Shown here: positions 1-10,969 of the stretch, one piece after another | Layout of the letters: each line of letters opens with the position of its first letter | Numbering within the stretch: the first letter of the stretch is position 1 | Origin: Canna indica | Lineage: Eukaryota > Streptophyta > Magnoliopsida > Zingiberales > Cannaceae | Assembly (NCBI GenBank): GCA_034359265.1 | Contig: CP136898.1 | Span: 2,296,501 to 2,360,500, forward strand | Length of the DNA stretch: 64,000 bases | Direction of reading: 5' to 3' | Translations under genes and position numbers: made by a program | Notes under the pieces: model-generated | Told to the model about the DNA's origin: nothing | Database searches by the model: none | The model's input: the letters and a program-made list of their open reading frames with translations, nothing else

Positions 1-548
1 ATTAAATCACTTATTTGGTCGATATTTCATATTCAAACTTTTTAAAAACATCTTAAGAATATCTATTATTATTTTAAAAATTAATTATAATAATTATTTA
101 TATTAACATTATTATTTTTATAATATTCGGATTCTACCGTATATAGGATTGTCTTCTAGGTTTTGGATCCGGATCATGCCCACTTGGGACATGGAATCAA
201 ACCTCACCTTGAACCTATGGTGTAGTGTAGGTTCCGAGTACCTTGTTGAAATTTGTTCATTTTTTCTAATCTTTTCATATATCATAATTTAATAAATAAA
301 TAAAACAAAAAAATAAATAGCAAGAGAGAATATAACATATATATTAATATATATAATATGATAAAATTGATTTCGGATACCGGTTTCGATTCCGATTCTA
401 GGTACCTCGTATGTTGGAATCGGAACCAAAGCCAAATTTAATCGGTTCTTTAATTCCTTATTCGAATCCTATCCAACTCTAATTAAGGTCGAACCATTAT
501 ATATCTGATTTAATCAAAATTTACCCGATAGGATATGTTCCAACCAGT
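1..548 (-). repeat. Degenerate transposon remnant, same family as the element at 42035-45782
   Basis: No gene is seen here. The reverse complement of about 125-260 (TACTCGGAACC, CACTACACCATAGGTTC, CCATGTCC, ATCCAAAACCTAG) closely follows the sequence at 42160-42248, in opposite orientation, so this is a second, older copy of that short repeat family. No clean termini or target duplication were found, and the left end may lie outside the window. Confidence 0.45.
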
Positions 549-1271
549 TAGGGGTGAGCATCGGTTGGTTCGGTAAATTAACTAAACTGAAAGTTCATAT
601 ATCTTTTTATCGTTCACCGAACCGAACCGTTCGGTTAACCGACCGAATTAACCAAAAAAATTTGGTTCGATCCGATTAACCGACTGAAATAATCAAAAAT
701 TTCAAAATTCAAATTAAACATTCTGCAACATAAATTTTACATAAACATTCTGCATTTTATATAAAGGAGCATTTCACATCTCATCCGGAATTAAACATTC
801 TGCAACATAAATTTTACATAAAAATTCAATTCAACCAGACTGCTCACTGCCGCGGGATGAAAAGAAGAAGATGAGCTCAGATATTGAGATAGACTGGTCG
901 GTGTGAAGAAGAGAAGGAGAAAAGTCGGAGATTAGTATATTACCTTTGTCAGCGATTTGGGGGGGGGGGGGAGCCGACTGCTCCTGCTGTTATTGGGTAT
1001 TTGGGTTTAAGGATACATAGGTAATTAAGTGACTTGTTGGGGGTAAAATGATCATTTTTTATTTTTGGTAAATTCGATTAAAACCGATCTTTTATAGAAA
1101 ATTCATCGAACCGAACCGAATCATAAATCGAAATCCCATAAAAAAATTAATCGAAAACCGAACCAAAATTAATTCGATAAATTCGGTGCGGTTAAATCGA
1201 CTTCGGTACGATTGGTTTCGATGAATCGAGAAATCTTGTTCACCCCTACCTCTGCCCCTACCTTACCCCTA
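549..1271. mobile_element. Non-autonomous hAT-type element (723 bp)
   Basis: The left end reads TAGGGGTGAGCATCGG and the right end closes with runs of CACCCCTA/ACCCCTA, an imperfect terminal inverted repeat. An 8-bp duplication CAACCAGT lies immediately outside both ends (541-548 and 1272-1279). Eight-bp duplications and TA(G)GGGTG-type ends are characteristic of hAT superfamily elements. The interior is rich in GGTTCGGTTAACCGA-like words, holds a partial tandem copy (about 713 and 791) and a poly-G run (about 961-971), and has no transposase frame, so it depends on a transposase encoded elsewhere. Confidence 0.85.
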
Positions 1272-1549
1272 CAACCAGTTTAGGATGTATCCGATATTCC
1301 TGCACACCTCCTAACATTTTGTGACCTTGACTATACGTTATAATAACAATATTTTCTTTTCATTTTCTCGTCGTGAGACCGCATGCCGATCTTCGACCTT
1401 CGTGGATGTTTTCGTAGCCACGGATAACATTTCCTTCCCTCTCGAAGCTTCGACTCTTCCCAGCCAGAGGCCCAGAGCCAGGAGGGCTTACCCACTCTCA
1501 TCGCAAAACCCTCCCTCCTCATCTCCACGGTCCACTCTCTGCTCCCCTC

Positions 1550-4500
1550 ATGGGCAGCGCCTCCAAGCTGCTCGTCCTCCTCGCCGCACCCCTTCCCCTC
1601 CCCTCCGCCGTCCGCCTCGCTCCCCGCTCCGTCTCCGCCGCTTTCCCCTGCGGTCGCAGCCTCGCCTCCTCCAGCCAACGCGCCCGGCCCGGATTCGCCG
1701 TCCGAGGCGCGGCCGAAGCGCATTCTCTGGCCGCCGGCACCCGGGTGGCCTATGGCGAGGCCGCGGCGTCGTTCGCGAGCTCCAGCCCCGCCCATCCGTG
1801 GCCCGAGTGGCCCCGGCTCATCGATTTTCTCTTCGCCGGAGGCTATCGCGATCGTCGGGTCTCTGCTGCGGTCGAGGACGGCGATGATGATTCGTGGGTG
1901 GCCGGAGAGGAGCCGACAGAGGATTTCGCGAAAGCCGCCGAGGCCTGCCTACTCTTTGCCAGAGAACGGCCTGAACTGTTGAGGTCATGCGCTGGTGTCT
2001 CGACAAAATTATTACTAATATTAATTCTAATTTGGGGAGCTTATCAATGTTCAGCTTCTGAATTTTTCTTTACCGTCGACTTGTTAGGTCGCTGGAAAAG
2101 AAGGATATAGAGATAATTGTGGATAAAGGTTCCCCCTTTCTTTTCAAGAACGGTGCAAATTCTACTAGGCGGTTGAAGTCATTCATAAGTGGCGATGGGA
2201 ACAGTGTAAGGACACCATCTTCCCCTCCTCGCACTTCAATTTTATTTTCTTTATTTCTGTTGATATTACAGAGTACACAAATAGACAATTTTGTTATTAT
2301 AGTTAGATGATAAAATAAGCATGAGAAAAAAATTGCCTGAACAACCTTTTTTTTTAGGGGAGCAAGCTTGAACAACTTTTTTGCTGTGAACATTTGGTAG
2401 GCTCTAGGATCTCTATTCAGTACTTTTGTTTCATTGCAGTTGTATTTTCGGAAATTTCTTATATTGTTTAGATATTTAGTGATGAATCGGTCGGCAAATG
2501 AGTGATATAGGCGGAGTTTATATACAATGCTCACACTACAAATGAATGATTTACAAATGTTACAAATAGTGCCTATTGTGCTGATATCACATTTTATTTT
2601 TTTCAGTAACATTTAGTATGAGAAAGTTGAACAAATAAATGTTTGCATTTCCATTGAGTATTATATGTTTTTTCAAGAAAATCAAGCTAAACTAACTTAT
2701 TTTCTCGATTATTGGAAGTGCTGAATGTGTATTTTGTGAACTATCATTCAAAATCCTTTTACCAATAAAACTCATGCCTAGTTAATAATAATTGTTGCAT
2801 TGACAATATCTTTGAACTGTGAAGGTTGAATAATACCTGTGACATTCCCATCTCATGAATCTGTTGCATTTTCTTTTCTTTTTTGAATATTAATGCTTTA
2901 TACATGTTTTTTCATTTTCTTCGCATACTTCTTTTGATTACCAAGGAGGTGAATGAACCATAATTTAACAATTTTTGCTCCGTGTTTTCCTCAACTCTTA
3001 ACAAATTTGAATAATGAACCCGATATGGTCCACTTTGTTACCATTATTGAATTTCTGATGCCCTAGTTACACAAGGGAAAAAGTCTTATTCATGTTAGTA
3101 TATTCGAAAAAGCACTACATCATTTTGACTGGACAAACAAATACTTATTTTTTTCGGGCAATATCAGGTACTTGAATCTCAGAGTGTGAAAACTTTTGAC
3201 ATAATGCGGTACTTGTTGAGCTATGCATGCAAACCTTTTTCTAGTAAAGATGAGGAATTTATCAAAGTTAGGCAACATATTGAAAAAAGTGTTCGCCGTC
3301 TGTTGGCTGAGCTAGTTAATGTGAGCACAGCTGGTGAAGAATCTGCATCAGCTGAGTCTACCGCTAATTCGACCTCCTTAAGCCAACAGTTAGCAAGACC
3401 TCCTGGACAAAATTTTGAAATGAAAAGAGGTGATTGGATTTGCAGAAAGTAAGTCACATTTTCTTTTCTTTTTTTGCTTTAGCATGGTGTATAATATCTT
3501 TTGTCCTCAAAAAGAAAGTATCATATCTTCAATTTCTCTTTTTCTCTTTGACTAAAAACATAGTAAAATGGTTCAGTGCTCCGTATGTATATAGAGGATG
3601 TTTAGCTTCATACATTATCTGCACTTCCGCATAACTTGTGATATTCCAATACTAAGTCCTTAGTTTGGTTATTATACATGCTATTGACAATGTAAAGCTG
3701 TCCGTTGCAACTGGTGCAACCATTCAAGCATCTGGTTATTTTACATCTGTCATTTGAAAGAGTAACATAGCAGATGCTTTGACTCAGAAGTAAAGTAAGT
3801 AAAGATAAATCTTTTCTTGGAACAAATAGGTAGAAAAGTGGGAGAGAACTTTAGAGAGACTAGAGGGAAAGAATAAGGAACTTTATCTGCCCAGGGATAT
3901 GCTACTTATGAAAAAATGCTTAGAACCATGTACATCTAGATTCATATCATAGATATAATGATAATACTAATTGTTAGAAAAGCGGACAACAAACTGTTTT
4001 TGCATGTTAACAGGCAGTCGTTTACTAGACATAATTTCTTTCTACTTTTCTCTTATATTAGTCATAAACTAATTCTAACTCCGATTTAAATTTGCTACAA
4101 TTCTCTAAAAAAGTAAAAGAAGGAAATAGTCACCAACTTTCCTAGAAGTTTAAGCTCTCAGAAAGAGACCAATATGACAATGTTTAATTCTTAACACTCC
4201 TCCCTCACAATTGGGCGGGTAAACTATATTGGCCCAAGTGCAACATGTGAATTGATTTAATTTAACTTGGGATATTTTTATAATTATTTAAATTGGCAGG
4301 ATTCAAACTCAGGAGTTTATTCTCTCAAACCATGTTAAATTTGATTAAGTGACCAACTTTACCAAAAGCTCAAGCCTTTAGGAAGGGGCCCCACCTATAC
4401 ATATAATTATTAATATGTATATTGTTCTGGTCTAAAAAGTACTTATTTGAACAATTTTATTTAGCAATTCAAGGACACGCAGAACAAGTTTATTTAGTTC

Positions 4501-6547
4501 AACCTTACCTAAGGTTCAATTGAACTTGGGGTACATTCCCCCCTTATTTTTTTGCTTCCTACATGAATTTGTTAGGTCATTCTTCTACTTTGTTGTGTGT
4601 ATATATATGTTTCTTCAGATTACATTGCAAGTATGGTGTCTGAAACCCTGAGATGGACCAAGAAATAATTGTTGTCAATTTTCCCATGTATTTGTGCTTG
4701 TGTTAAGTTTGAAAGAGATATATATATATATATATCACTTATATACAATCTGTTCTACAAATGACATGTGCAGAATGTAGTTTCCATTATACATGGCCTT
4801 ATCAATTTTCATTATTAGTTCCAGTTGGCAGAATTAACTTTTTTTGAAAAATTGATAGACCACTTTGGTATCATATGGCCTGAAATTTATTAATGTATTT
4901 TGTTGTCATTCTTTTGTCACAGATGTAGTTTCTTGAACTTCGCAAGGAATATGAAATGCTTTGAGTGCAATGATTCACGGCCAAAAAGAGTTCTGACTGG
5001 TGGAGAGTGGGAATGTCCTCAGTAAGTCCTTTTACCAAGCTTACTCTCTGTTTTGTTACTCCAATTATGTTCTGATCCTTTCAATTCATTATATTACTTG
5101 TTCTAGATGCGACTTCTATAATTATGGGAGGAACATGTCATGCTTAAGGTGTGATTTCAAGCGCCCTGGAGAAGCCCCAAAAAATATTGCTGCAGGCAGG
5201 GGCTGGCTTTACAATAGAAGTTCAACTGTTCAAAATAATGCATATCAAGGAAATGGTTTGAATGGAATGGAATCTAATGCAAATTCTGAATCATCAATTA
5301 GCCAAAGATTAGACAGCATATTTGGTCGCTCGTCTATTTTATCTGGCATAAACCAACAGGTTTCTCCTTCAGATATAAATGGAACTGGAAACCCTTCAGA
5401 GTATAGAAAAAGAATACCTAGCCAAAGGAAAGATTCTGACCATGTTCCTTTTGTTCCTTTACCAAAAGATATGTTTAGTAATGCACAGAATGCAAATAGT
5501 GATATTTTGCAAGTACCACTTAAGGAAGATTCAGCTTCTTCGCCGCATGAACCCACAGTTAAAAGATTTGAGGGCAAAGATGCAGATTCCTCTGACATGG
5601 CTGAGAAATGGTCTCAGAAAGTTGCAGAGCTTGATAATACATCAGATCTTGCCAATTCAGCATCTGATGACGACTTTCCTGAAATAATGCCTATGCGTAA
5701 AGGTGAGAATCGATTTGTAATCAGCAAAAAGAAGGACCGTTCTTTAACATCGCCACAATACAAGAGACGCATAGCTCTGGAGCAAGCCAATAGTTCAAGT
5801 TTTGTGCCCTTTGTCCCCTTTCCCCCAGATTACTTTACGAAGAAGGATAAAAATCCTGAAGCTTCTTCCACCAATGATTCTGCATCTGAAGGTCTCACAA
5901 CACACGAGAAGTCTCAGACTGTGCCAGTGAAATTGCAAGATAATAAGACTGAGGCTTCTGAGCAGGTCTCAAGTGGAACTACATCACAGCTACTTAAGAC
6001 TCCGGCTATCAACCAATCTAACAGTAGGAGTTCTATTGCAAATTCTTCAGAAGAAAACTTGAGTGAGGGTAAAGCTGGTGCTGTTTATAAAGGAGCTACC
6101 ACAGCTTCAGTTGGGACTCCAGGAAACTCATGGAGTAACAGCAATAGGAGCGGGAATGATGAGCATTCTTTTAGCAGACATGAGAGTGACAGTGCCACTG
6201 CAAAGTTTCGGCAATCAGAAAGTCCTCAGAGTGCCACAGACGAGTCAAAACCAAGCCTCGGTAGAAAGAGCTTGGAAGGATCACTGGTGAAAGAACCTGA
6301 TCCTCTGGACATGTCAGAGGAAGCAAAAGCAGCAAGGTGGTTTCGTCGGGTTGCTCAGATAAAGGACATTTCTGAACTCAGCAACATTCCTGATGAAGAT
6401 TTCCCAGAGATAATGCCAATGAGAAAGGGAGTCAATAGATTTGTCGTCAGCAAAAGAAAAACACCATTAGAGAGAAGGTTGACATCTTCTCATTACAGAA
6501 AAAATCTTCCTGTTATTAAGTCTGATCCAGACGAAAGTGCCACCTGA
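1550..6547 (+). CDS. VAR3: VAR3-like RanBP2-type zinc-finger protein, probably chloroplast
   Basis: Five exons join in frame (1550-1983, 2088-2205, 3168-3448, 4923-5021, 5107-6547) to give about 790 residues, close to the length I recall for Arabidopsis VAR3. The N-terminus is rich in Ala/Ser/Arg and poor in acidic residues, like a chloroplast transit peptide. Two RanBP2-type zinc fingers follow each other: one spans the exon 3/4 junction (WICRKCSFLNFARNMKCFEC) and the next the exon 4/5 junction (WECPQCDFYNYGRNMSCLRC). The long last exon carries a duplicated module: a VPFVPxPxDxF motif (about 5443 and 5803) followed by a DFPEIMPMRKG motif (about 5667 and 6398). VAR3 in Arabidopsis is needed for plastid and palisade development. 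The first exon is GC-rich. The 1.5-kb third intron contains old repeat debris (about 4125-4400). The gene converges on the apyrase. Confidence 0.85.
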
Positions 6548-7220
6548 GAGGCTTGTGAACATTATTGCCAGTTTTGGTACTCGAGGTAATGATGATACGA
6601 TGCGTTCTAGTTCTATCCAATCGCATTCAATCAGAAAGTGCCATCTCAAGTCGTCCTAAATATCAACAGTTAGCAAATGTGAGATGAAGCAATTATTAAT
6701 TTATTTTGGATTAATCAAGCTCTAGTGGTTTAGATGGTTAAGGCATCCAAGCATGCTACATAAGGTCAAGAGTTCCACATGGATCCTTGTAGTTCTTGTA
6801 CTCTTAGCATCTTTGTATGCAAAAATTGTAATGTGGTGATTTAATATAATTTTTCAAGAAAATTATTTTGCATGAACCAAATTCTAGGAATGAAGTGACT
6901 TAAAGAGCAAGGTGGTGTTCTTCTCAAGTTTGTTTTTCCAGTAAGTTTGGTCATATTTGTTTATATAAAACTAGAACATATTTCTTGACCATTCTATTAA
7001 GTGAACAAAAAGTTGACAGCTGACACTAATTGCATTAAATGCTAGCTCATATATCATATTAAAATGGAGCCGGATATGATTCGAGTTGGACAATAATACA
7101 TAGTGACAGTAGTCGCGGTACTCAACTGCTGCTTATTTTGAAGTCTAACAAAGCTTCCATCAGCAGCTCTAAATAGTAAATCCAAATGATTAGAGCAGTG
7201 CTCATGACAGATTATTTCAG
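6548..7220. other. Convergent intergenic region with a possible SINE remnant
   Basis: The stop codons of the VAR3-like gene (+) and the apyrase (-) face each other across 673 bp, so both 3' UTRs must lie here. About 6715-6860 resembles a tRNA-derived SINE: a box-A-like stretch (CTAGTGGTTTAGATGGTTAAGG) is followed by a box-B-like GGTCAAGAGTTCCACATGG. It shares this layout with 20660-20830 and 28085-28207. The SINE call is tentative. Confidence 0.4.
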
Positions 7221-9955
7221 CTAATAAACCTGGTTGAGATTGCTGTTCTCTGATGTCACAACTTCAATGGCACTTCCAAGTGGCCATGCTGCCTCTCCGA
7301 AGGCATCAGAATCTCTGTACTGCACCTTCTTCACAAGTGTGATATCTTTCTCTGGCTTCAACCCTGCTCATTGCAGAAGATCATGAACAAGGATCAGATG
7401 TAAGTCTCAGTACTAAAACTGAACTACTTTTAATGGTCGTCAGCCATACCAAATCCATCCACAAGCAATGTGTACTGGTAGACAAGATCCATGCATACAT
7501 ATGGCAAGTCACTCTCGCGAACATTAGGATACATTGTTCTTGCATTGTCCATTGTTGTTTGGCAAGCAGCCTTGGCAGCTTCCATGAAGTCTAAAGGTTT
7601 AGCCGGGACAGTAGCTGCATTTGGATCTACAAAACCCACCTGGTACACCGTCACAAAAAGTGTTAATTAAGAATCTATGAATTGTTCATTTTCTACTTGT
7701 AGATGGAATAAAATTGTTTGAATGTATACGAATAGTGTCGAGGCTTACATCTGAGGCTCTATCGAAAAAATAGGAAGCCACATATAGATTCTTCTGTCCT
7801 TCTCCGCCTCCGCCGTTCCATATCCCCGCAAATGTACACTTGGAATAGTTGCATGGCTCATCAACCTTGAGGGCCTTGATCACTTCACTCCTGCATTTGC
7901 TAAAACTCGAACCTAAAGGGGAAGATGAAGCATTATAGACCCCTCCATTGTACTCGTACACCCCTTGATAAAAAGGAACCAAAAGAAAATTTAACTTTTG
8001 TTAGAACAATCTTGCATCACCACAAAACAAAACTTTCAATTGTATGAAGGTAATGCTTCAAGCTAGTTTATATACATGACTAAAAGTAGCATACCATTGT
8101 AGCCACTCAAAATGCAAAAACTGTATGATTTAGCTCCAGCTTTGAGGATTTCTGCCCTAGCAGCCATCAGACCGTAGTTCAAATAGCTGTAGTTAATGCC
8201 CAAGAATGTAAAAAGAACTTCATTAGGTTCACAATTTCAACATTTTAAAAGGTTAAGAAATACCACACTAACTTCATTAATATATGATATAATTCACTCA
8301 TATATAGAAGAGAAATTTGGTTCTTCACAATCTCCGTGAGACATACTGAAAGATATACATAATTTTCTTTGGATATTGCATGACAAAGTTTGAATAATAT
8401 ATCACGAGAGTATGAGTAACCTGTGAACATATAAGTAGTAGGTGGCTCCTTGGAGAAAAGTATCTTTGACATATGCTTCCTCATCAGCAGAAACATTTGG
8501 AGCATTAGAAGCTGCATTCTGAGAGATGGCATAAGCCATTTGAACAGACCCACCTCCCAGATCAATCACTGCAACTGTATCAGAATATTTCTTGCCCAAG
8601 TTCCCCAACAAGTAGTTTACAGTGACCTGCAATATTGAAAAACAAAAGTAAACCCTACATATTAAACACATGCAAATATGTATATATATATATATAGATA
8701 GATCACGCAGTGATAAAAATTTAGTTCCTTTCAATATACAGAGCATCTGATTCTGATGCAGTAAAATAAAGAACAAGTTAAGGAGATGTGTGACACTGTG
8801 ACATACCCAAAGATAAAATCCTTCTTGGTGTCCAGTAAGAACAGTGACCCAATCTGCCTCATATTCCAGTGAGCTGTTGTATTGAAGGAGATCCCTCACC
8901 TGTTTAATTAATTGCAAGAATCAACTTCCATTTAGAATATGCATACACATATTATATTTCATATGGTTAACAAATGCATCAGTTATTTTATGATATAAAT
9001 GATTAATTACAGCATCCAGAATTTGGTTAGACTTCTCTGTTCCCAGTGATCTCAAGCCCGCTGTAGCCTACAAAAATAATTGATAATTCTTAGTTAATAT
9101 AGGATTAGAAGCAAGTAATTAAGGAATTTAACATAGCAATCATAGCATATATTCTAAATTATATAACAACAGAAACCCTATCAAAGGATTAATCATAGCA
9201 TATATTCTAAATTATATAACAACAGAAACCCTATCAAAGGTTAATCCTCTCATTAAGATTTTTTTGTGAATGAAAACATTAATACATACCCCTAATCTAA
9301 TAGGCGTTTTGGACCTCAACTCTTCTGGAATAGCGCTTTCAGCTTCTTCCAACAAGGGGGCGAGTGAATTGGCTGCCGCTTGGGGATCATCAGCGTATGC
9401 ACTTAACCCTGGTTTTAGCTGCATTCATATAAGTGAAAAGTTCAATTTTGATTTTGTTTTGGAAGTGCATTTTCAATTAAAGTGCTTTCAGTTCATACTG
9501 AGTAAATCCATTCATAAAGTGTTCCTTTTAGAAATTTAGTATGCATTCTTAAAGAAGAAAAGAACAGGTGACATCGTGTTTATTCAAAGAATATTGGAAA
9601 GCTAAAGCAATAAAGTCTTAATCTTGATATCATATGTGTGCAGAAAATTAGAAGTTAATTCACAGAATGTTTGGATGTACCCACAAAGCAATAAAGCCAG
9701 TATGTCTACCTGAACAAAGAGCTCAATGTCCGAGCCATTAATACGTTGAAGCTCGAGCTCGTCGTCGAAGCAGTACACGTGTACTCTGCTCCCCGTGCTG
9801 CCAGCGTCAAATATCACGGCGTACCTGCTCGACCCCAACGCCGCAATACTGCTTCTACTCCTCCCGCCGCCCGCCTCCAGCTTCCGGCCAGCAGCCGCCG
9901 CCGACAGAGCTGAAAAGAGAAGAAGAATATGAAGGAAGCAGCAGTGGGCATTCAT
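7221..9955 (-). CDS. APY: Apyrase (GDA1/CD39 nucleoside triphosphate diphosphohydrolase)
   Basis: Nine exons on the minus strand join in frame: 9710-9955, 9290-9418, 9011-9067, 8807-8899, 8421-8626, 8095-8186, 7749-7963, 7450-7639, 7221-7363, giving about 456 residues, a normal plant apyrase length. The enzyme hydrolyses ATP and ADP to AMP, extracellularly or in the Golgi lumen. The apyrase conserved regions appear in order: [14 protein letters not shown] (ACR1), RLGATAGLR (ACR2, across the exon 2/3 junction), [18 protein letters not shown] (ACR3, across the exon 4/5 junction), [13 protein letters not shown] (ACR4) and [14 protein letters not shown] (ACR5). A short hydrophobic N-terminus ([16 protein letters not shown]) is a signal peptide or anchor. 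No C-terminal membrane segment is seen; the protein ends NLNQVY. The GC-rich first exon contrasts with the AT-rich remainder. Confidence 0.92.
9137..9240. repeat. 53-bp tandem duplication in apyrase intron 2
   Basis: A segment starting CATAGCATATATTC at 9141 is repeated at 9194 with almost no change, so this is a recent local duplication within the intron between exons 2 and 3. Confidence 0.85.
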
Positions 9956-10098
9956 CGTTCTTCTGCCACTGCCGTCGCCGACAAATGTGCCGTTGGCTGT
10001 GGAAGACAGGAGCTGGTAGCGAGCTGTGTGATAGGCGTGGACGAATATAATGATATGATCGAGGGTAGATCCGGAAATTTAAAAGAACAACTTTATCC

Positions 10099-10107
10099 AT
10101 ATATATA
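10099..10107 (-). promoter_or_regulatory. Candidate TATA box of the apyrase gene
   Basis: A TATATATA stretch on the minus strand lies about 145 bp upstream of the apyrase ATG, a plausible distance if the 5' UTR is around 100 nt. The call rests on position and sequence only. Confidence 0.4.
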
Positions 10108-10163
10108 GTAATTAATCATTGATGTGAATCACGTGGGTGCAGCGGTGAATCCAAGACCCGAGG

Positions 10164-10458
10164 TAGAGATGACAATAGGCCGTGCCCGAGCCCGGGCTAA
10201 CCTGTTGTCCATTGGGCCGTGCTTGGCACATCCCGAGGCACGACTAAGATTTTCAGAAGAATAGCCCAGCCCTATCGGGCTTTCTAGTCTACGCCAAGCT
10301 GGCATAGGGGGTAAGGGCCAGGCTAGGCATAGGGTGGCCCTAGCGCGGGCCGAGCATGACACGAGCCACATGCCATGCCGAGCACAACACAAGCCATCGG
10401 GCTAGGTTGGGTTGGGCTCGTGCCGCCGATGGGCGGGCCCGGTCCGTTGTCACCTCTA
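10164..10458. mobile_element. Short GC-rich hAT-like element
   Basis: The ends TAGAGATGACAAT and (reverse complement of the right end) TAGAGGTGACAAC form a terminal inverted repeat around a GC-rich core with repeated CCCGAGCC and GGGCTGG words. The flanking octamers (ACCCGAGG and CCAAATAA) do not match, so either the duplication has decayed or the ends have been altered. Confidence 0.5.
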
Positions 10459-10969
10459 CCAAATAACTAACGGATACATTGACAATAGTATTACAGGTGG
10501 CAGTGCACCGTACACAAATTTGCAATAGGTTAGTTAGTTAGAAGAATATTTGTGAGACAATTTATAATTTAAATTAAGGGTTGAAACATTGATTTAATTG
10601 AAACTAATCTAAATAATTTGGTTTAATTAAATTTTATCTAATAATTTAATTTAACTTAAGTAAGTTAATTTTGCTAAAATCAATGTATGTTATTTAACAA
10701 TTAAAATTAAGCATGTCAAAATTAACCTAAATAATTTAATTAAAACTAAACTTAATAATTTAATTAGATATATTAAAGTAACCTAGGTAATTAAATTAAA
10801 TTAACTAAATTAATTTAATTTAACAAACCTAATCAAAGCAACAAAATAACCTAAGTATTTATATTTGTTAACACTTAACAAGATGAAATTAACCTGTGAA
10901 AGTGTAAAAAAGATTTATTGATATTAGTTATTGTGAATTTTGAGGGGTGTCATTGGACACCCCTTTCTT
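10459..10969. other. AT-rich region without a gene
   Basis: The stretch is dominated by degenerate TAATTTAATTAAACTAA words with no coding frame. Its last five bases (10965-10969, TTCTT) are the left target-site duplication of the adjacent LTR retrotransposon. Confidence 0.6.

Noticed and set aside
1331..1795. 154-codon Gly/Arg-rich minus-strand frame
   Set aside because: It is the antisense shadow of the GC-rich first exon of the VAR3-like gene.
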